NCBI RefSeq assembly: GCF_001713475.1
Contig: NZ_CP016499.1
Location: forward strand, 1,178,001-1,242,000
DNA length: 64,000 bases
Direction of reading: 5' to 3'
Source: Agrobacterium sp. RAC06
GTDB taxonomy: Bacteria > Pseudomonadota > Alphaproteobacteria > Rhizobiales > Rhizobiaceae
Positions 28,020 to 36,829 of the stretch are shown here, in pieces. Below the pieces are notes generated by a model. It saw only the letters and a list, made by a program, of their open reading frames with translations. It ran no database searches and had not been told where the DNA came from. Every line of letters begins with the position of its first letter. Within the stretch, counting starts at the first letter, position 1. The position numbers were made by a program, and so were the translations under genes.

Positions 28020-28451
28020 ATGTCCCCCGACACCGTGTTTTCGATTGCCAGCAGCACTGCGATGGCAGGCTGGATGCTGCTCATCCTCGCGCCGCGCTGG
28101 GCAGCCCTCATCGCCTTCATTCGTTTCGGCCTGATCGGGGCGCTTTCGCTCACCTATGCGGTGCTCGTCTTCGTCTACTTCTTCCGCGTCGAGGGTGGCG
28201 GCTTTGGCTCGATCGCCGAGGTTCGGGCGCTGTTCACCAGCGACCCCGTGCTTGTCGCCGGCTGGGTGCATTACCTCGCCTTCGATCTCTTCATTGGCAC
28301 CTGGATTGCCGTCGAGGCGGACAGGCGCGGCTACAATCGCCTGCTGCAGGCGCCAATGCTGGTGGCGACCTTCATGTTTGGCCCGCTGGGCCTCCTGCTC
28401 TTTTATCTCACCCGCGCGAGCGAAACCGCGCTTAAGCCCCGAAAGGCCTGA
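28020..28451 (+). CDS. ABA4-like family membrane protein
   Basis: A 143-residue protein with four hydrophobic segments. Conserved features include WVHYLAFDLFIGTWIAVEADRRG and the following helix FMFGPLGLLLFYLTR, the core of the ABA4-like (DUF4281) family. In plants ABA4 is needed for neoxanthin formation in abscisic acid synthesis; the role in bacteria is unknown. The ATG at 28020 is chosen over an open extension to 27963. It is followed after 3 bp by a second membrane-protein gene and faces the TetR gene. Confidence 0.85.
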   Translation: MSPDTVFSIASSTAMAGWMLLILAPRWAALIAFIRFGLIGALSLTYAVLVFVYFFRVEGGGFGSIAEVRALFTSDPVLVAGWVHYLAFDLFIGTWIAVEADRRGYNRLLQAPMLVATFMFGPLGLLLFYLTRASETALKPRKA

Positions 28452-28454
28452 CCG

Positions 28455-29300
28455 ATGACCATGCTCTTCAATGACAGCGTCATGCTCGCGCCGTCGCCGG
28501 ACCTTGCTGCTGCCGAACAAAGAACCCGCCGTGTGCTGATCGTCGGCATCGGATTGTCGGTGGCGCTGGCCCTTCCGAGCCTTGTGGCGCTTAGCCTCGA
28601 CGACCGGCTGATCAACGGCATCAGCGTCTGGAGCAAGCCGCTGAAGTTCCAGGCATCGCTGGCCATGATGCTTCTGACCCTCATCCTGCTCCTGCCGCTG
28701 ATCGAGGCGCGCACGCGGGCCGGGCTCGGCGTTTTCCTGGCGAGCCTGATGGCGGCGATCACGGCAAATGGCGAAGTCTTCTACATCACCCTGCAGGCCG
28801 CCCGGGGCCGCGCCTCGCATTTCAACGACAGCACGCCCTTCGAGGCGATGGCCTATAGCGTGATGGGCGCGGGTGCGGCATTGCTCGTGCTGTCGAGCCT
28901 GGTGATCGGCGTCTATATCCTGCTGCGGCCAAGGCCGGATGCGCCTTCCGGGCTTCTGCTCGGCGCCGGCTGGGGCCTTGTGCTCGGCAGCATCGCCACG
29001 CTGATCACCGCCTTCGCCCTTGGCAGCGGCGAGATCGACGGACCGGGTCACTGGGTCGGCGGCATCAAGACGGATGTCGGCGGGTTGCCGCTGTTCGGCT
29101 GGTCGCGCACCGGCGGGGATCTGCGTGTGCCGCATTTCTTCGCCACCCATATCATGCAGGCCTTGCCGATCCTCGGCCTTGGCCTCGACCGCTTCACGCC
29201 CCGGCTCGCCAGACCCGGCATTGCGCTCGGCGCCTTGATCTCCATTGCCGTGGTCGTCGGCACTTTCGTTCAAGCCGTCCAGGGGCGGCCCTTCCTCTGA
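28455..29300 (+). CDS. Multi-helix membrane protein of unknown function, 281 residues
   Basis: About seven hydrophobic segments, with a conserved-looking loop ISVWSKPLKFQASLAMMLL and FYITLQAARGRASHFND after the third helix. Histidines in RASHFN, GPGHWVGG, RVPHFFATHIMQ could bind a cofactor, but I do not recognise the family. The start at 28455 (MTMLFNDSVMLAPS) lies 3 bp after the ABA4-like stop, so the two are co-transcribed and probably work together under the TetR regulator. Confidence 0.78.
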   Translation: MTMLFNDSVMLAPSPDLAAAEQRTRRVLIVGIGLSVALALPSLVALSLDDRLINGISVWSKPLKFQASLAMMLLTLILLLPLIEARTRAGLGVFLASLMAAITANGEVFYITLQAARGRASHFNDSTPFEAMAYSVMGAGAALLVLSSLVIGVYILLRPRPDAPSGLLLGAGWGLVLGSIATLITAFALGSGEIDGPGHWVGGIKTDVGGLPLFGWSRTGGDLRVPHFFATHIMQALPILGLGLDRFTPRLARPGIALGALISIAVVVGTFVQAVQGRPFL

Positions 29301-29359
29301 CGGTTAAATCCGGGCGGATGGCGATGGGCCGCGATTTTAGCCTGTCGCCGTCTGTCGAA

Positions 29360-29381
29360 CAGGTCTACGAATTCAGACCTG
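29360..29381. repeat. Inverted repeat upstream of the MFS gene
   Basis: CAGGTCT (29360-29366) and AGACCTG (29375-29381) separated by eight bases, 55 bp before the MFS start. Could be an operator or a small hairpin; no T tract follows. Confidence 0.35.
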
Positions 29382-29435
29382 CCACGGCACCGACTCAATG
29401 ATCACACGCCCTCGCCGCGGCCTGCAGGCCCTCAC

Positions 29436-30674
29436 ATGCACGACATCCGCCCCCTTATCCCGCTTCTCATCACCGCCGGCATCCTGATCGGCGGCAACGG
29501 ATTGCAGGGCACGTTCATCGCGCTGCGCGGCATCGAGGAGGGCTTCAGCACCTCCGTGATCGGCATGGTGGGTGCGGGCTATTTCATCGGCTTTGTCTTC
29601 GGCTGCGTGTACATCACCAAGATCATGCGGGCGATCGGGCATATCCGCGCTTTCTCCGCGCTCGCGGCCATCGCATCCGCCGCCTCGATCATGATGGTGC
29701 TGGTGATCGATCCGATCTCCTGGTTCCTGATGCGTCTCGTGCAGGGTGTCTGCTTTGCCGGCTTGTTTGCCGTCGTCGAAAGCTGGCTAAACGCCCGCGT
29801 CACCAATGCCACACGAGCGCGCACACTTTCCGTCTACCGTTTCGTCGATCTCGGCTCGGTGACGGCGGCGCAATATATGATCCCGCTCTTCGGGGTCAGC
29901 GGCATCGATCTCTTTGCCATCATCGCCATGGCGCTGTCGCTTTCGCTCGTGCCGATCTCGTTTGCTGACAAGTCGAGCCCCGCGCCGCCCAAGGACGTGA
30001 AGTTCGATATCAAGGTACTCTGGTCGGTCTCGCCGCTCGCCACCGTTGGCTGCATCGTCATCGGGCTCACCAATTCGAGCTTCCGGTCGCTCGGGCCGAT
30101 CTATGCCGACGGCATCGGCCTGTCGGTAACCGCGATCGCCACCTTCATGAGCATCGGCATCTTTGCCGGAATCGTGCTGCAATATCCGCTCGGGCATTAT
30201 TCGGACAAACTCGACCGTCGCGTGATCATCCTTGTCTCGACGATCGGCGCTCTGCTCGCCTCGATCTATCTCGCCTTCCTTGCGGGTGACGGGGAGCTTG
30301 CCAATTTCATCGGCATCTTCGCCTTCGGCGCCTTTGCGCTGCCGCTTTATTCGCTCTGCTCGGCGCATGCTAATGACCATGCGGCACCCGGCCAGCATGC
30401 GCTGGTCTCGGCCGGCACGCTGTTCTTCTGGTCGATCGGCGCTGTCGTCGGACCGCTGATTGCCTCTTTCCTGATGGAGGCATTCGGGCCGCATGCGCTC
30501 TTCGCTTACGTCATCGTCGTGTTGACGTTTTTTGCGGCATATACGCTCGCCCGCATTCGCGTGCGCGACGCGGTGCCGACCGAAAAGCGGCGTATGCGCT
30601 TCCGCAGCCTGCTGCGCACCTCGACATTCTTCAGCAAGCTTGCGACGCCGCCGAACGAAAAGGACGGCGGCTAA
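29436..30674 (+). CDS. MFS transporter, YcaD-like
   Basis: A 412-residue major facilitator with twelve predicted helices. Sequence blocks such as GTFIALRGIEEGFSTSVIGM near the N-terminus, VESWLNARVTNATRARTLS after helix four and QYPLGHYSDKLDRR in the central region are typical of the YcaD/UMF-like subgroup. Substrate unknown. Start at the ATG at 29436 (MHDIRPLIPLLITAG). It lies upstream of the multicopper oxidase by 99 bp on the same strand; co-transcription is possible but not shown. Confidence 0.88.
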   Translation: MHDIRPLIPLLITAGILIGGNGLQGTFIALRGIEEGFSTSVIGMVGAGYFIGFVFGCVYITKIMRAIGHIRAFSALAAIASAASIMMVLVIDPISWFLMRLVQGVCFAGLFAVVESWLNARVTNATRARTLSVYRFVDLGSVTAAQYMIPLFGVSGIDLFAIIAMALSLSLVPISFADKSSPAPPKDVKFDIKVLWSVSPLATVGCIVIGLTNSSFRSLGPIYADGIGLSVTAIATFMSIGIFAGIVLQYPLGHYSDKLDRRVIILVSTIGALLASIYLAFLAGDGELANFIGIFAFGAFALPLYSLCSAHANDHAAPGQHALVSAGTLFFWSIGAVVGPLIASFLMEAFGPHALFAYVIVVLTFFAAYTLARIRVRDAVPTEKRRMRFRSLLRTSTFFSKLATPPNEKDGG

Positions 30675-30773
30675 CCTGAGCATCGTCAGGCCTGCGACAG
30701 CATGGACGGTCAGGACTATTGCTGATCGCACGCCTCAACTTTAGAAACGGGACGTTCAGCGAGAGTTCCGACC

Positions 30774-32183
30774 GTGACCTTTGTTTCCCGCCGTACCCTT
30801 CTCAAATCCGCAGCCGTGCTCGGCGCTTACGGCACAGGCCTTGCGGTGATGCCGCGTCTCAGCCAGGCGCTGGCTGCCAGCGACCCGATCGAGATCGAGG
30901 CATTCACAGGCGATGTCTTGCTCGACGGCAAGCAGGCGACGCGTGGGGTGATGCGTTACGCACTGGGCGGACAGACGTCGGTCGACCCCTCCCCGCCGAT
31001 CCTGCGCGCCAGACGCGGCGAAGCCTTCAAGGCGCAGCTGATCAACCGGCTGGACGAACCGACCACCATCCACTGGCACGGCATCCGGTTGCCGAACGAC
31101 CAGGACGGTGTGCCCTTCGTCACCCAGCCCTACGTCTATACCGGCGACCGCTTCGACTATGCCTTCTCGCCGCCGGATGCAGGCACCTTCTGGTATCATC
31201 CGCATTGCAACACGCTGACCCAGATGGGCCGCGGCCTTGCGGGCGTGATGATCGTTGAAGACGACCGCGATCCCGTCTTCGATGGCGAGGTGGTGCTGAA
31301 CCTGCGCGACTTCCGGCTTGGCGGCAACAGCCAGTTCATCGAACAGTTCAAACCGCGCGATGCGGCAAAGACGGGCACCTTCGGGACGCTCAGGACCGCC
31401 AACTGGCAGCCGGAGCCGTCCTACGACGTTCCGGCGGGCGGTGTCGTTCGGGTCCGCGTCCTTGCAGCCGATGTGACCCGGATCTACAATTTGCGCCTTG
31501 CCGGCGCTGACGCGCAGATCATCGCGATCGACGGACACCCGGTGCCTCAACGTCTGCCGCTCGACATGGCCGTCGTCTCGCCCGGCCAGCGGCTGGACCT
31601 CGCCGTCCGTATCGCCGACAGCGAAGGGTCGGAAATGGTGCTGGAGGACATCAGGCCCTCGACACCGAAGGTCGTTGCGCGGCTCCGTGCCGTTGGCTCA
31701 TCGCTTAAACGCGATCTCGGGGATCTCGGGCCGCTTGTGCAAAACGCCGGCGTGGACGCCGATCTCTCCAACGCAACCCAGATCCCGCTGCTGCTCAGCG
31801 CCACCGCCGAAACTGCGGCGCGCGATTCGATCTGCGGGACGCTCGGTTATTCCTTCTGGGCGATCAACAAGGTGCCCTATCCCGGCGACACACCCGATCC
31901 GACCGCGCCGATTGCCGAGCTGAAACTCGGCCGGACCTATCTGCTCAATGTCGAGAACGTCACGCCGCATGCGCATCCGATCCATCTGCATGGCATGAAT
32001 TTCAAGGCCATTTCTTCGAACAAGCGGCAGGTGCAGCCGCTCGTCTCGGACACCTATCTTGTGCTGCCGGATGAAAAGATCCAGCTTGCACTGGTGGCCG
32101 ACAATCCGGGCGACTGGGTGTTCCACTGCCACATCATCGAACACCAGAAGACCGGCATGACCGGCTATTTCCGGGTAACATGA
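30774..32183 (+). CDS. Tat-exported multicopper oxidase
   Basis: Periplasmic blue-copper oxidase, 469 residues from a GTG start with GAGAG upstream. The N-terminus SRRTLLKSAAVLGAYG is a twin-arginine signal. The copper motifs are all present: TTIHWHGIRLPN and GTFWYHPHC in the first domain, HAHPIHLHGMNF and FHCHIIEHQKTGM (the trinuclear and type-1 sites with the axial Met) in the last. The length and spacing suit a three-domain CopA/CueO/laccase-like enzyme, without the Met-rich copper-binding insert of CueO. The TGA stop overlaps the ATG of the next gene (ATGA). Substrate unknown. Confidence 0.93.
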   Translation: MTFVSRRTLLKSAAVLGAYGTGLAVMPRLSQALAASDPIEIEAFTGDVLLDGKQATRGVMRYALGGQTSVDPSPPILRARRGEAFKAQLINRLDEPTTIHWHGIRLPNDQDGVPFVTQPYVYTGDRFDYAFSPPDAGTFWYHPHCNTLTQMGRGLAGVMIVEDDRDPVFDGEVVLNLRDFRLGGNSQFIEQFKPRDAAKTGTFGTLRTANWQPEPSYDVPAGGVVRVRVLAADVTRIYNLRLAGADAQIIAIDGHPVPQRLPLDMAVVSPGQRLDLAVRIADSEGSEMVLEDIRPSTPKVVARLRAVGSSLKRDLGDLGPLVQNAGVDADLSNATQIPLLLSATAETAARDSICGTLGYSFWAINKVPYPGDTPDPTAPIAELKLGRTYLLNVENVTPHAHPIHLHGMNFKAISSNKRQVQPLVSDTYLVLPDEKIQLALVADNPGDWVFHCHIIEHQKTGMTGYFRVT

Positions 32184-33073
32184 GTATGAGCCTTGCCGAG
32201 ACGATGCGGATCCACGAGCCCTATCCGGGACTGTTTGCCTATTACGACGGACGCATCCTCGGCAAACGTCTGCATTCCGACAAGCCGAACTGGCTCGACG
32301 ACGGCGCCTACAGCCTCGGCGTTGCGAGCTATGCAATCGTCTCGGGGCGAGAGGCGCTGGTCTATGACACGCATATCTCCTTTGACCATGCGCGGGCCAT
32401 CCGCAGCCATCTCTCCAGCCTCGGCGTCACCAGCATCCGGGTCGTGCTCAGCCACTGGCATACCGATCATGTCGCCGGCAATGCCGGCTTCATCGACTGC
32501 CCGATCATCTCGAACACGCTGACGCGCAACACGCTGATCGAGAAGCGCAAGGTGCTGGCGGAGAAGGATCCGCCAATCAACCCTGTGGTCATGCCGACGG
32601 AGACCTTCGAGGGCGAGACGGTGCTTCAGGTCGGCGACATCACCGTCACGCTCATGCAGTTCGACATTCACAGCGCCGATGGGACTATTCTGCTGCTGCC
32701 GCATCTCGGTGTGCTGCTGGCCGGCGACACGCTGGAAGACAGTGTCACCTATATCTCGGAGCCCGAGAACACGGCGCGTCACATCGCCGAACTCGACCGA
32801 CTGGCGAAGCTCGATTTCAGCCGCATCCTGCCCAATCATGGCGACGAGCAGGTGATCGCATCCGGCGGCTATCCGCCGTCTCTGGTGATCGCCACGCGCG
32901 ACTATCTTACCCGACTGCTTGCGCGTCTGGATCATCCCGACCTAGACCAACAGAGCCTTGAAAGCTTCATCGCGCCGGAGCTTGCAGCGGGAACCCTCAC
33001 CTACTTCGCACCCTACGAGGCCATCCACAACCAGAACATCGCGGCTCTCAAGGGCGCCAAATTCGACGAATAA
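32180..33073 (+). CDS. Metallo-beta-lactamase-fold hydrolase
   Basis: A 297-residue hydrolase with the metal motif LSHWHTDHVAGN (HxHxDH), the second ligand Asp in VLLAGDTLEDS and a later His in LPNHGDEQ. No signal peptide is seen, so it should be cytoplasmic, unlike its translationally coupled neighbour, the exported multicopper oxidase. The start overlaps the oxidase stop by 4 bp. A substrate cannot be read from sequence. Confidence 0.9.
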   Translation: MSMSLAETMRIHEPYPGLFAYYDGRILGKRLHSDKPNWLDDGAYSLGVASYAIVSGREALVYDTHISFDHARAIRSHLSSLGVTSIRVVLSHWHTDHVAGNAGFIDCPIISNTLTRNTLIEKRKVLAEKDPPINPVVMPTETFEGETVLQVGDITVTLMQFDIHSADGTILLLPHLGVLLAGDTLEDSVTYISEPENTARHIAELDRLAKLDFSRILPNHGDEQVIASGGYPPSLVIATRDYLTRLLARLDHPDLDQQSLESFIAPELAAGTLTYFAPYEAIHNQNIAALKGAKFDE

Positions 33074-33188
33074 GGGGACATCGGCCCGGGATTGCCCGCT
33101 ACAGACTGCTTTCCAAGTCGTTCATATTGACAAGGAAGGCCAGAAGGGAAACTAAGGTTGATCCTGTAGTTTCCATGACCGAGCCGAA

Positions 33189-34334
33189 ATGATCGATACC
33201 ACTGCTGCGCTCGAAGAGGCCTGCCGCCTCCTCGCCCAATCCGATTTCATCACGATCGACACGGAATTTCTCCGCGAAACGACCTTCTGGCCGGAACTCT
33301 GCCTCATCCAGATGGCGAGCCCGGACCATGAATACATCGTTGACCCGATGGCCAAGGGCATCGACCTCAAGCCCTTCTTCGAACTGATGGCGAATTCCGC
33401 CGTGGTGAAGGTCTTCCATGCGGCCCGCCAGGACATCGAAATCATCTTCCATCTCGGCGATCTGATCCCGCATCCGATCTTCGATACGCAGGTTGCGGCC
33501 ATGGTCTGCGGCTTCGGCGACTCGGTCTCCTATGACCAGCTCGTGCAGAAGGTGAAGAACGTCCATATCGACAAGACCTCGCGCTTCACCGACTGGAGCC
33601 GCCGTCCGCTGTCGGAAAAGCAGCTCGATTATGCGCTGGCCGATGTCACCCATCTGCGCGATGTCTATCTGAAGCTGAAAGGCCAGCTGGAAGCGGAAGG
33701 CCGGGCGGAATGGCTGACCGAGGAAATGGCGATCCTCGAATCCCGCGAGACCTATGACCTGCCGCCGGAACAAGCGTGGCAGCGATTGAAGATGCGGCTG
33801 CGCAAGCCGACCGAGCTTGCCGTCATGCAATATGTTGCCGCATGGCGTGAGCGCGAGGCGCGTGCCCGCAACGTGCCGCGTTCACGTGTGCTGAAGGACG
33901 ATGCGATCTACGAAATCGCCCAGCAGCAGCCGAAGGATGTGGAGGCGCTCGGACGCTTGCGCACCATCCCCAAGGGCTGGGAACGCTCATCTTCAGGCGC
34001 CGCCATCATCGAACAGGTGAATACGGCCCTTGCACTTCCGAAGTCTGAAATGCCGCATTTGCAACGTCACGCGCATGCACCCGAAGGCACGCAGTCGGCG
34101 GTCGAACTCTTGAAGGTTCTGCTGCGCCTCACCTCGGAAAAACACGGCGTCGCCTCCAAGGTCATCGCCAACAGCGAAGACCTGGAAAAGATCGCAGCCG
34201 AAGGCGAGAAGGCCGAAGTGGCCGCTCTCCAGGGCTGGCGCAAGGAGCTGTTCGGTGACCTCGCGCTGAAGCTGATCTCCGGCGGTGTCGGCCTGCGCTT
34301 CGTCGACAAGCGCGTCGAAGCGGTGGAGTTCTGA
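33189..34334 (+). CDS. rnd: Ribonuclease D
   Basis: 3'-5' exonuclease that trims tRNA and other stable RNAs. The 381-residue protein has the DEDD-type active site: FITIDTEFLRETTFWPELCLIQ (ExoI), KVFHAARQDIEIIFHL (ExoII) and LDYALADVTHLRDVY (ExoIII). The HRDC-like C-terminal region follows from about residue 205. The start at 33189 gives the usual N-terminus. It heads a run of five plus-strand genes with gaps of 3, 9, -4 and -4 bp. In many rhizobia rnd sits between aspS and ppx; here extra genes lie on both sides. Confidence 0.95.
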   Translation: MIDTTAALEEACRLLAQSDFITIDTEFLRETTFWPELCLIQMASPDHEYIVDPMAKGIDLKPFFELMANSAVVKVFHAARQDIEIIFHLGDLIPHPIFDTQVAAMVCGFGDSVSYDQLVQKVKNVHIDKTSRFTDWSRRPLSEKQLDYALADVTHLRDVYLKLKGQLEAEGRAEWLTEEMAILESRETYDLPPEQAWQRLKMRLRKPTELAVMQYVAAWREREARARNVPRSRVLKDDAIYEIAQQQPKDVEALGRLRTIPKGWERSSSGAAIIEQVNTALALPKSEMPHLQRHAHAPEGTQSAVELLKVLLRLTSEKHGVASKVIANSEDLEKIAAEGEKAEVAALQGWRKELFGDLALKLISGGVGLRFVDKRVEAVEF

Positions 34335-34337
34335 TCC

Positions 34338-34835
34338 GTGACGGCGCTATCCCTGCGCCGTGCAACGGAGGCCGACATCCCGTTCATCATGGAGACCGAG
34401 CGCAAGCCGGGCTATGACCAGTTCATCGGATGCTATGGCGTTGACGAGCACATGGCGCAGCTTGCGAGCCCCTCGTTTGCGTACCTGATCGGCGAGGATG
34501 ACGATGGTCAAACGCTTGGCTTCGTCATCCTTATGGATCTCAATCGGCGCGACGGGAATGCCTGCGTCAAGCGCATCGCCGTTGCCAGCCCCGAAAAGGG
34601 CGTGGGCACGCCACTGCTGGCCGGCGCCGTCGACTTTGCCTTTCTCGAAACCAATGCCCATCGCCTCTGGCTCGACGTGGTGAGCGGCAATCTGCGTGCG
34701 CAGGCGGTCTACCGCAAGATCGGCTTCATCCAGGAAGGCGTGTTGCGCGAGGCAGCGCTTCTTCCCGACGGCAGCCGCTCGGATTTCCTCCTGATGTCCA
34801 TTCTCCGCCCCGAATGGGCAGCGCGGCGCGGCTGA
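34338..34835 (+). CDS. GNAT-family N-acetyltransferase
   Basis: A 165-residue acetyltransferase from a GTG start at 34338. The acetyl-CoA binding segment reads RIAVASPEKGVGTPLL (a variant of QxxGxG/A), then WLDVVSGNLRAQAVYRKIGFIQEG, typical of RimJ/RimL-like GNAT proteins. It follows rnd by 3 bp and precedes the Rsm22-like gene by 9 bp. Acceptor substrate unknown. Confidence 0.88.
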   Translation: MTALSLRRATEADIPFIMETERKPGYDQFIGCYGVDEHMAQLASPSFAYLIGEDDDGQTLGFVILMDLNRRDGNACVKRIAVASPEKGVGTPLLAGAVDFAFLETNAHRLWLDVVSGNLRAQAVYRKIGFIQEGVLREAALLPDGSRSDFLLMSILRPEWAARRG

Positions 34836-34844
34836 GGACATCCC

Positions 34845-35822
34845 ATGGAACTTCCCGCCCCGCTCCGCTCCGCCGTCGACCAGATGCTCCAGGGCGAACC
34901 GCTGGAACGGCTCGCCAAGGCCAGTGCCATTCTCTCGGATCGCTATCGACGCGAGGTGCGCGACGGGCGGTTTCATATCGATGATGCGCTTGCCGCCAAG
35001 GCCTATCTTGCGACCCGCCTGCCCGCAACCTTCGCCGCCGTTCGGGCAGCACTCGCCATGGTCGAGGATGCGGCACCGGATTTCCAGCCGGAGACCCTGA
35101 TCGATCTCGGCTGCGGCCCCGGCACAGCACTCTGGGCAGCAGCCGATACCTGGGGCAGCCTAAGCTCCGCAGAGATGGTGGAAGCAAGCGGCGCGATCCG
35201 AAGCGTCGGCGAAAAGCTCGCCGCCTCCGGCAGCGTGAAAAGCCACTGGCAGGCGGGTGATGTGACGGCCAAGATCCCGGCGCTTGGGCCAGCTGATCTC
35301 GTGACGCTTGCCTATGTGCTGGACGAGCTTCCGCCGGCAACCATCGGAACCGTCACGGAAAAGCTCTGGAGCCTTACCGAGGGCATGCTCGTCGTCATCG
35401 AGCCCGGCACGCCGGCCGGCTGGCAGCGCATCCTCGTGGTCCGCGACAAATTGCGATCTCTCGGAGCGCATCTCGTCGCGCCCTGCATGCATGCGGAACA
35501 CTGTCCGATCGTGGCACCGGACTGGTGCCATTTCTCCCGGCGGGTGGCGCGTTCGCGCGTGCATCGTCTGGCCAAGGGCGCCGAGGTGCCGTGGGAGGAC
35601 GAGAAATACATCTTCATCGCAGCTTCGCGCGAGCCTGTTGCAATAATCGGGGACCGGGTACTTTCTCCGCCGCGCGTCAATGGTGGTGTCGGGCGGGTCA
35701 AGCTCTGTCGCACCGACGGCACGGCTGCCGAGCTGACGCTCAGCAAACGCGATGGCGAGGCCTTCAAGGACATCAGGCGGGCCGACTGGGGCGACCGTCT
35801 GGAACTGGGGAATAAGGGATGA
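34845..35822 (+). CDS. Rsm22-family SAM-dependent methyltransferase
   Basis: A 325-residue protein related to mitochondrial Rsm22/METTL17, associated with the small ribosomal subunit. The SAM site reads LIDLGCGPGTALWA (residues 86-99). A cysteine/histidine cluster CMHAEHCPI and PDWCHFSRR follows at about residues 205-230, which in this family is thought to bind an iron-sulphur or zinc centre. The C-terminal part is less conserved. It overlaps the DUF2891 gene by 4 bp (ATGA). Whether it methylates rRNA in bacteria is not known to me. Confidence 0.87.
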   Translation: MELPAPLRSAVDQMLQGEPLERLAKASAILSDRYRREVRDGRFHIDDALAAKAYLATRLPATFAAVRAALAMVEDAAPDFQPETLIDLGCGPGTALWAAADTWGSLSSAEMVEASGAIRSVGEKLAASGSVKSHWQAGDVTAKIPALGPADLVTLAYVLDELPPATIGTVTEKLWSLTEGMLVVIEPGTPAGWQRILVVRDKLRSLGAHLVAPCMHAEHCPIVAPDWCHFSRRVARSRVHRLAKGAEVPWEDEKYIFIAASREPVAIIGDRVLSPPRVNGGVGRVKLCRTDGTAAELTLSKRDGEAFKDIRRADWGDRLELGNKG

Positions 35823-36829
35823 CCACGCGGCTGACATCCGAGCTTGCCTCCCGCTTCGCGACGATCGCGCTGGGGCATGTCACCCGCGAATATCCCAATC
35901 ATATTCTGCACGGGCTCGAAGGGCCGGAGGATGCGAAGACGCCATCCGAGCTTCATCCGGTCTTTTACGGCAGCTACGACTGGCATTCCTGCGTGCATGG
36001 CTACTGGATGCTGGCGCGTCTCTTGCGCCTCCACCCCGAGATACCCGAGGCGCAGGCGATCCACGATCTCTTCTCAACGATGCTGGTGCCCGACAGGATC
36101 GCCGGCGAATGCGCCTATTTCGACCGGCCGATGGCGCGTGGCTACGAGCGACCCTATGGCTGGGGCTGGTTGCTGAAGCTTGCCGCCGAGTTACACGGCC
36201 ACGAAGATCCCACCTGGGGCGCAGCGCTGTCGCCGCTGACCGCGCGGATCGTCCAGCGTTTCCAGGACTTCCTGCCGCTTGCCACCTATCCGGTGCGGGT
36301 GGGCACGCATTTCAACACCGCCTTTGCGCTCAGGCTCGCAGCCGACTATGCCGACACCGTCGGAGATGCGGCCCTCTTCGATCTCCTGCGCGCCACGGCG
36401 CTGCGCTGGTACGGCACTGACGCCGCCTGCCCCGCCTGGGGCGAGCCCTCGGGTGACGACTTCCTGTCGCCAGCGCTGATCGAGGCGGAATGCATGCGCC
36501 GGCTTCTGCCGGCTGCCGATTTCGTCGACTGGTTCGACGGTTTCCTGCCCGACATTGCAGCCAAGCAGCCGCGCACGCTGTTTGCGCCCGCCTCCGTCTC
36601 CGATCGCTCGGATGGCAAGATTGCCCATTTGGATGGCCTGAGCCTCAGTCGCGCCTGGTGCTGGGCCTCTCTGGCGCGCACCGTGCCGGTCACCGACACA
36701 CGCAGACCTGTGATGATCAAGGCCGCGCATGGGCATCTCGAAGCCGGGATCGCGCATGTGGCGGGTGACTATATGGGTGAACACTGGCTGGCGAGTTTTG
36801 CTGTCCTGGCGCTTTCGGAGACGGAATGA
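35819..36829 (+). CDS. DUF2891-family protein
   Basis: A 336-residue soluble protein. It matches DUF2891 in features such as HPVFYGSYDWHSCVHGYWML, ERPYGWGWLLKL, RVGTHFNTAF and the C-terminal GDYMGEHWLASFA. The repeated aromatic and His residues and helical pattern suggest an (alpha/alpha) barrel like glycoside-processing enzymes, but no function is established that I know. It overlaps both neighbours by 4 bp, so its expression is coupled to the Rsm22-like gene and to aconitase X. Confidence 0.85.
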   Translation: MTTRLTSELASRFATIALGHVTREYPNHILHGLEGPEDAKTPSELHPVFYGSYDWHSCVHGYWMLARLLRLHPEIPEAQAIHDLFSTMLVPDRIAGECAYFDRPMARGYERPYGWGWLLKLAAELHGHEDPTWGAALSPLTARIVQRFQDFLPLATYPVRVGTHFNTAFALRLAADYADTVGDAALFDLLRATALRWYGTDAACPAWGEPSGDDFLSPALIEAECMRRLLPAADFVDWFDGFLPDIAAKQPRTLFAPASVSDRSDGKIAHLDGLSLSRAWCWASLARTVPVTDTRRPVMIKAAHGHLEAGIAHVAGDYMGEHWLASFAVLALSETE

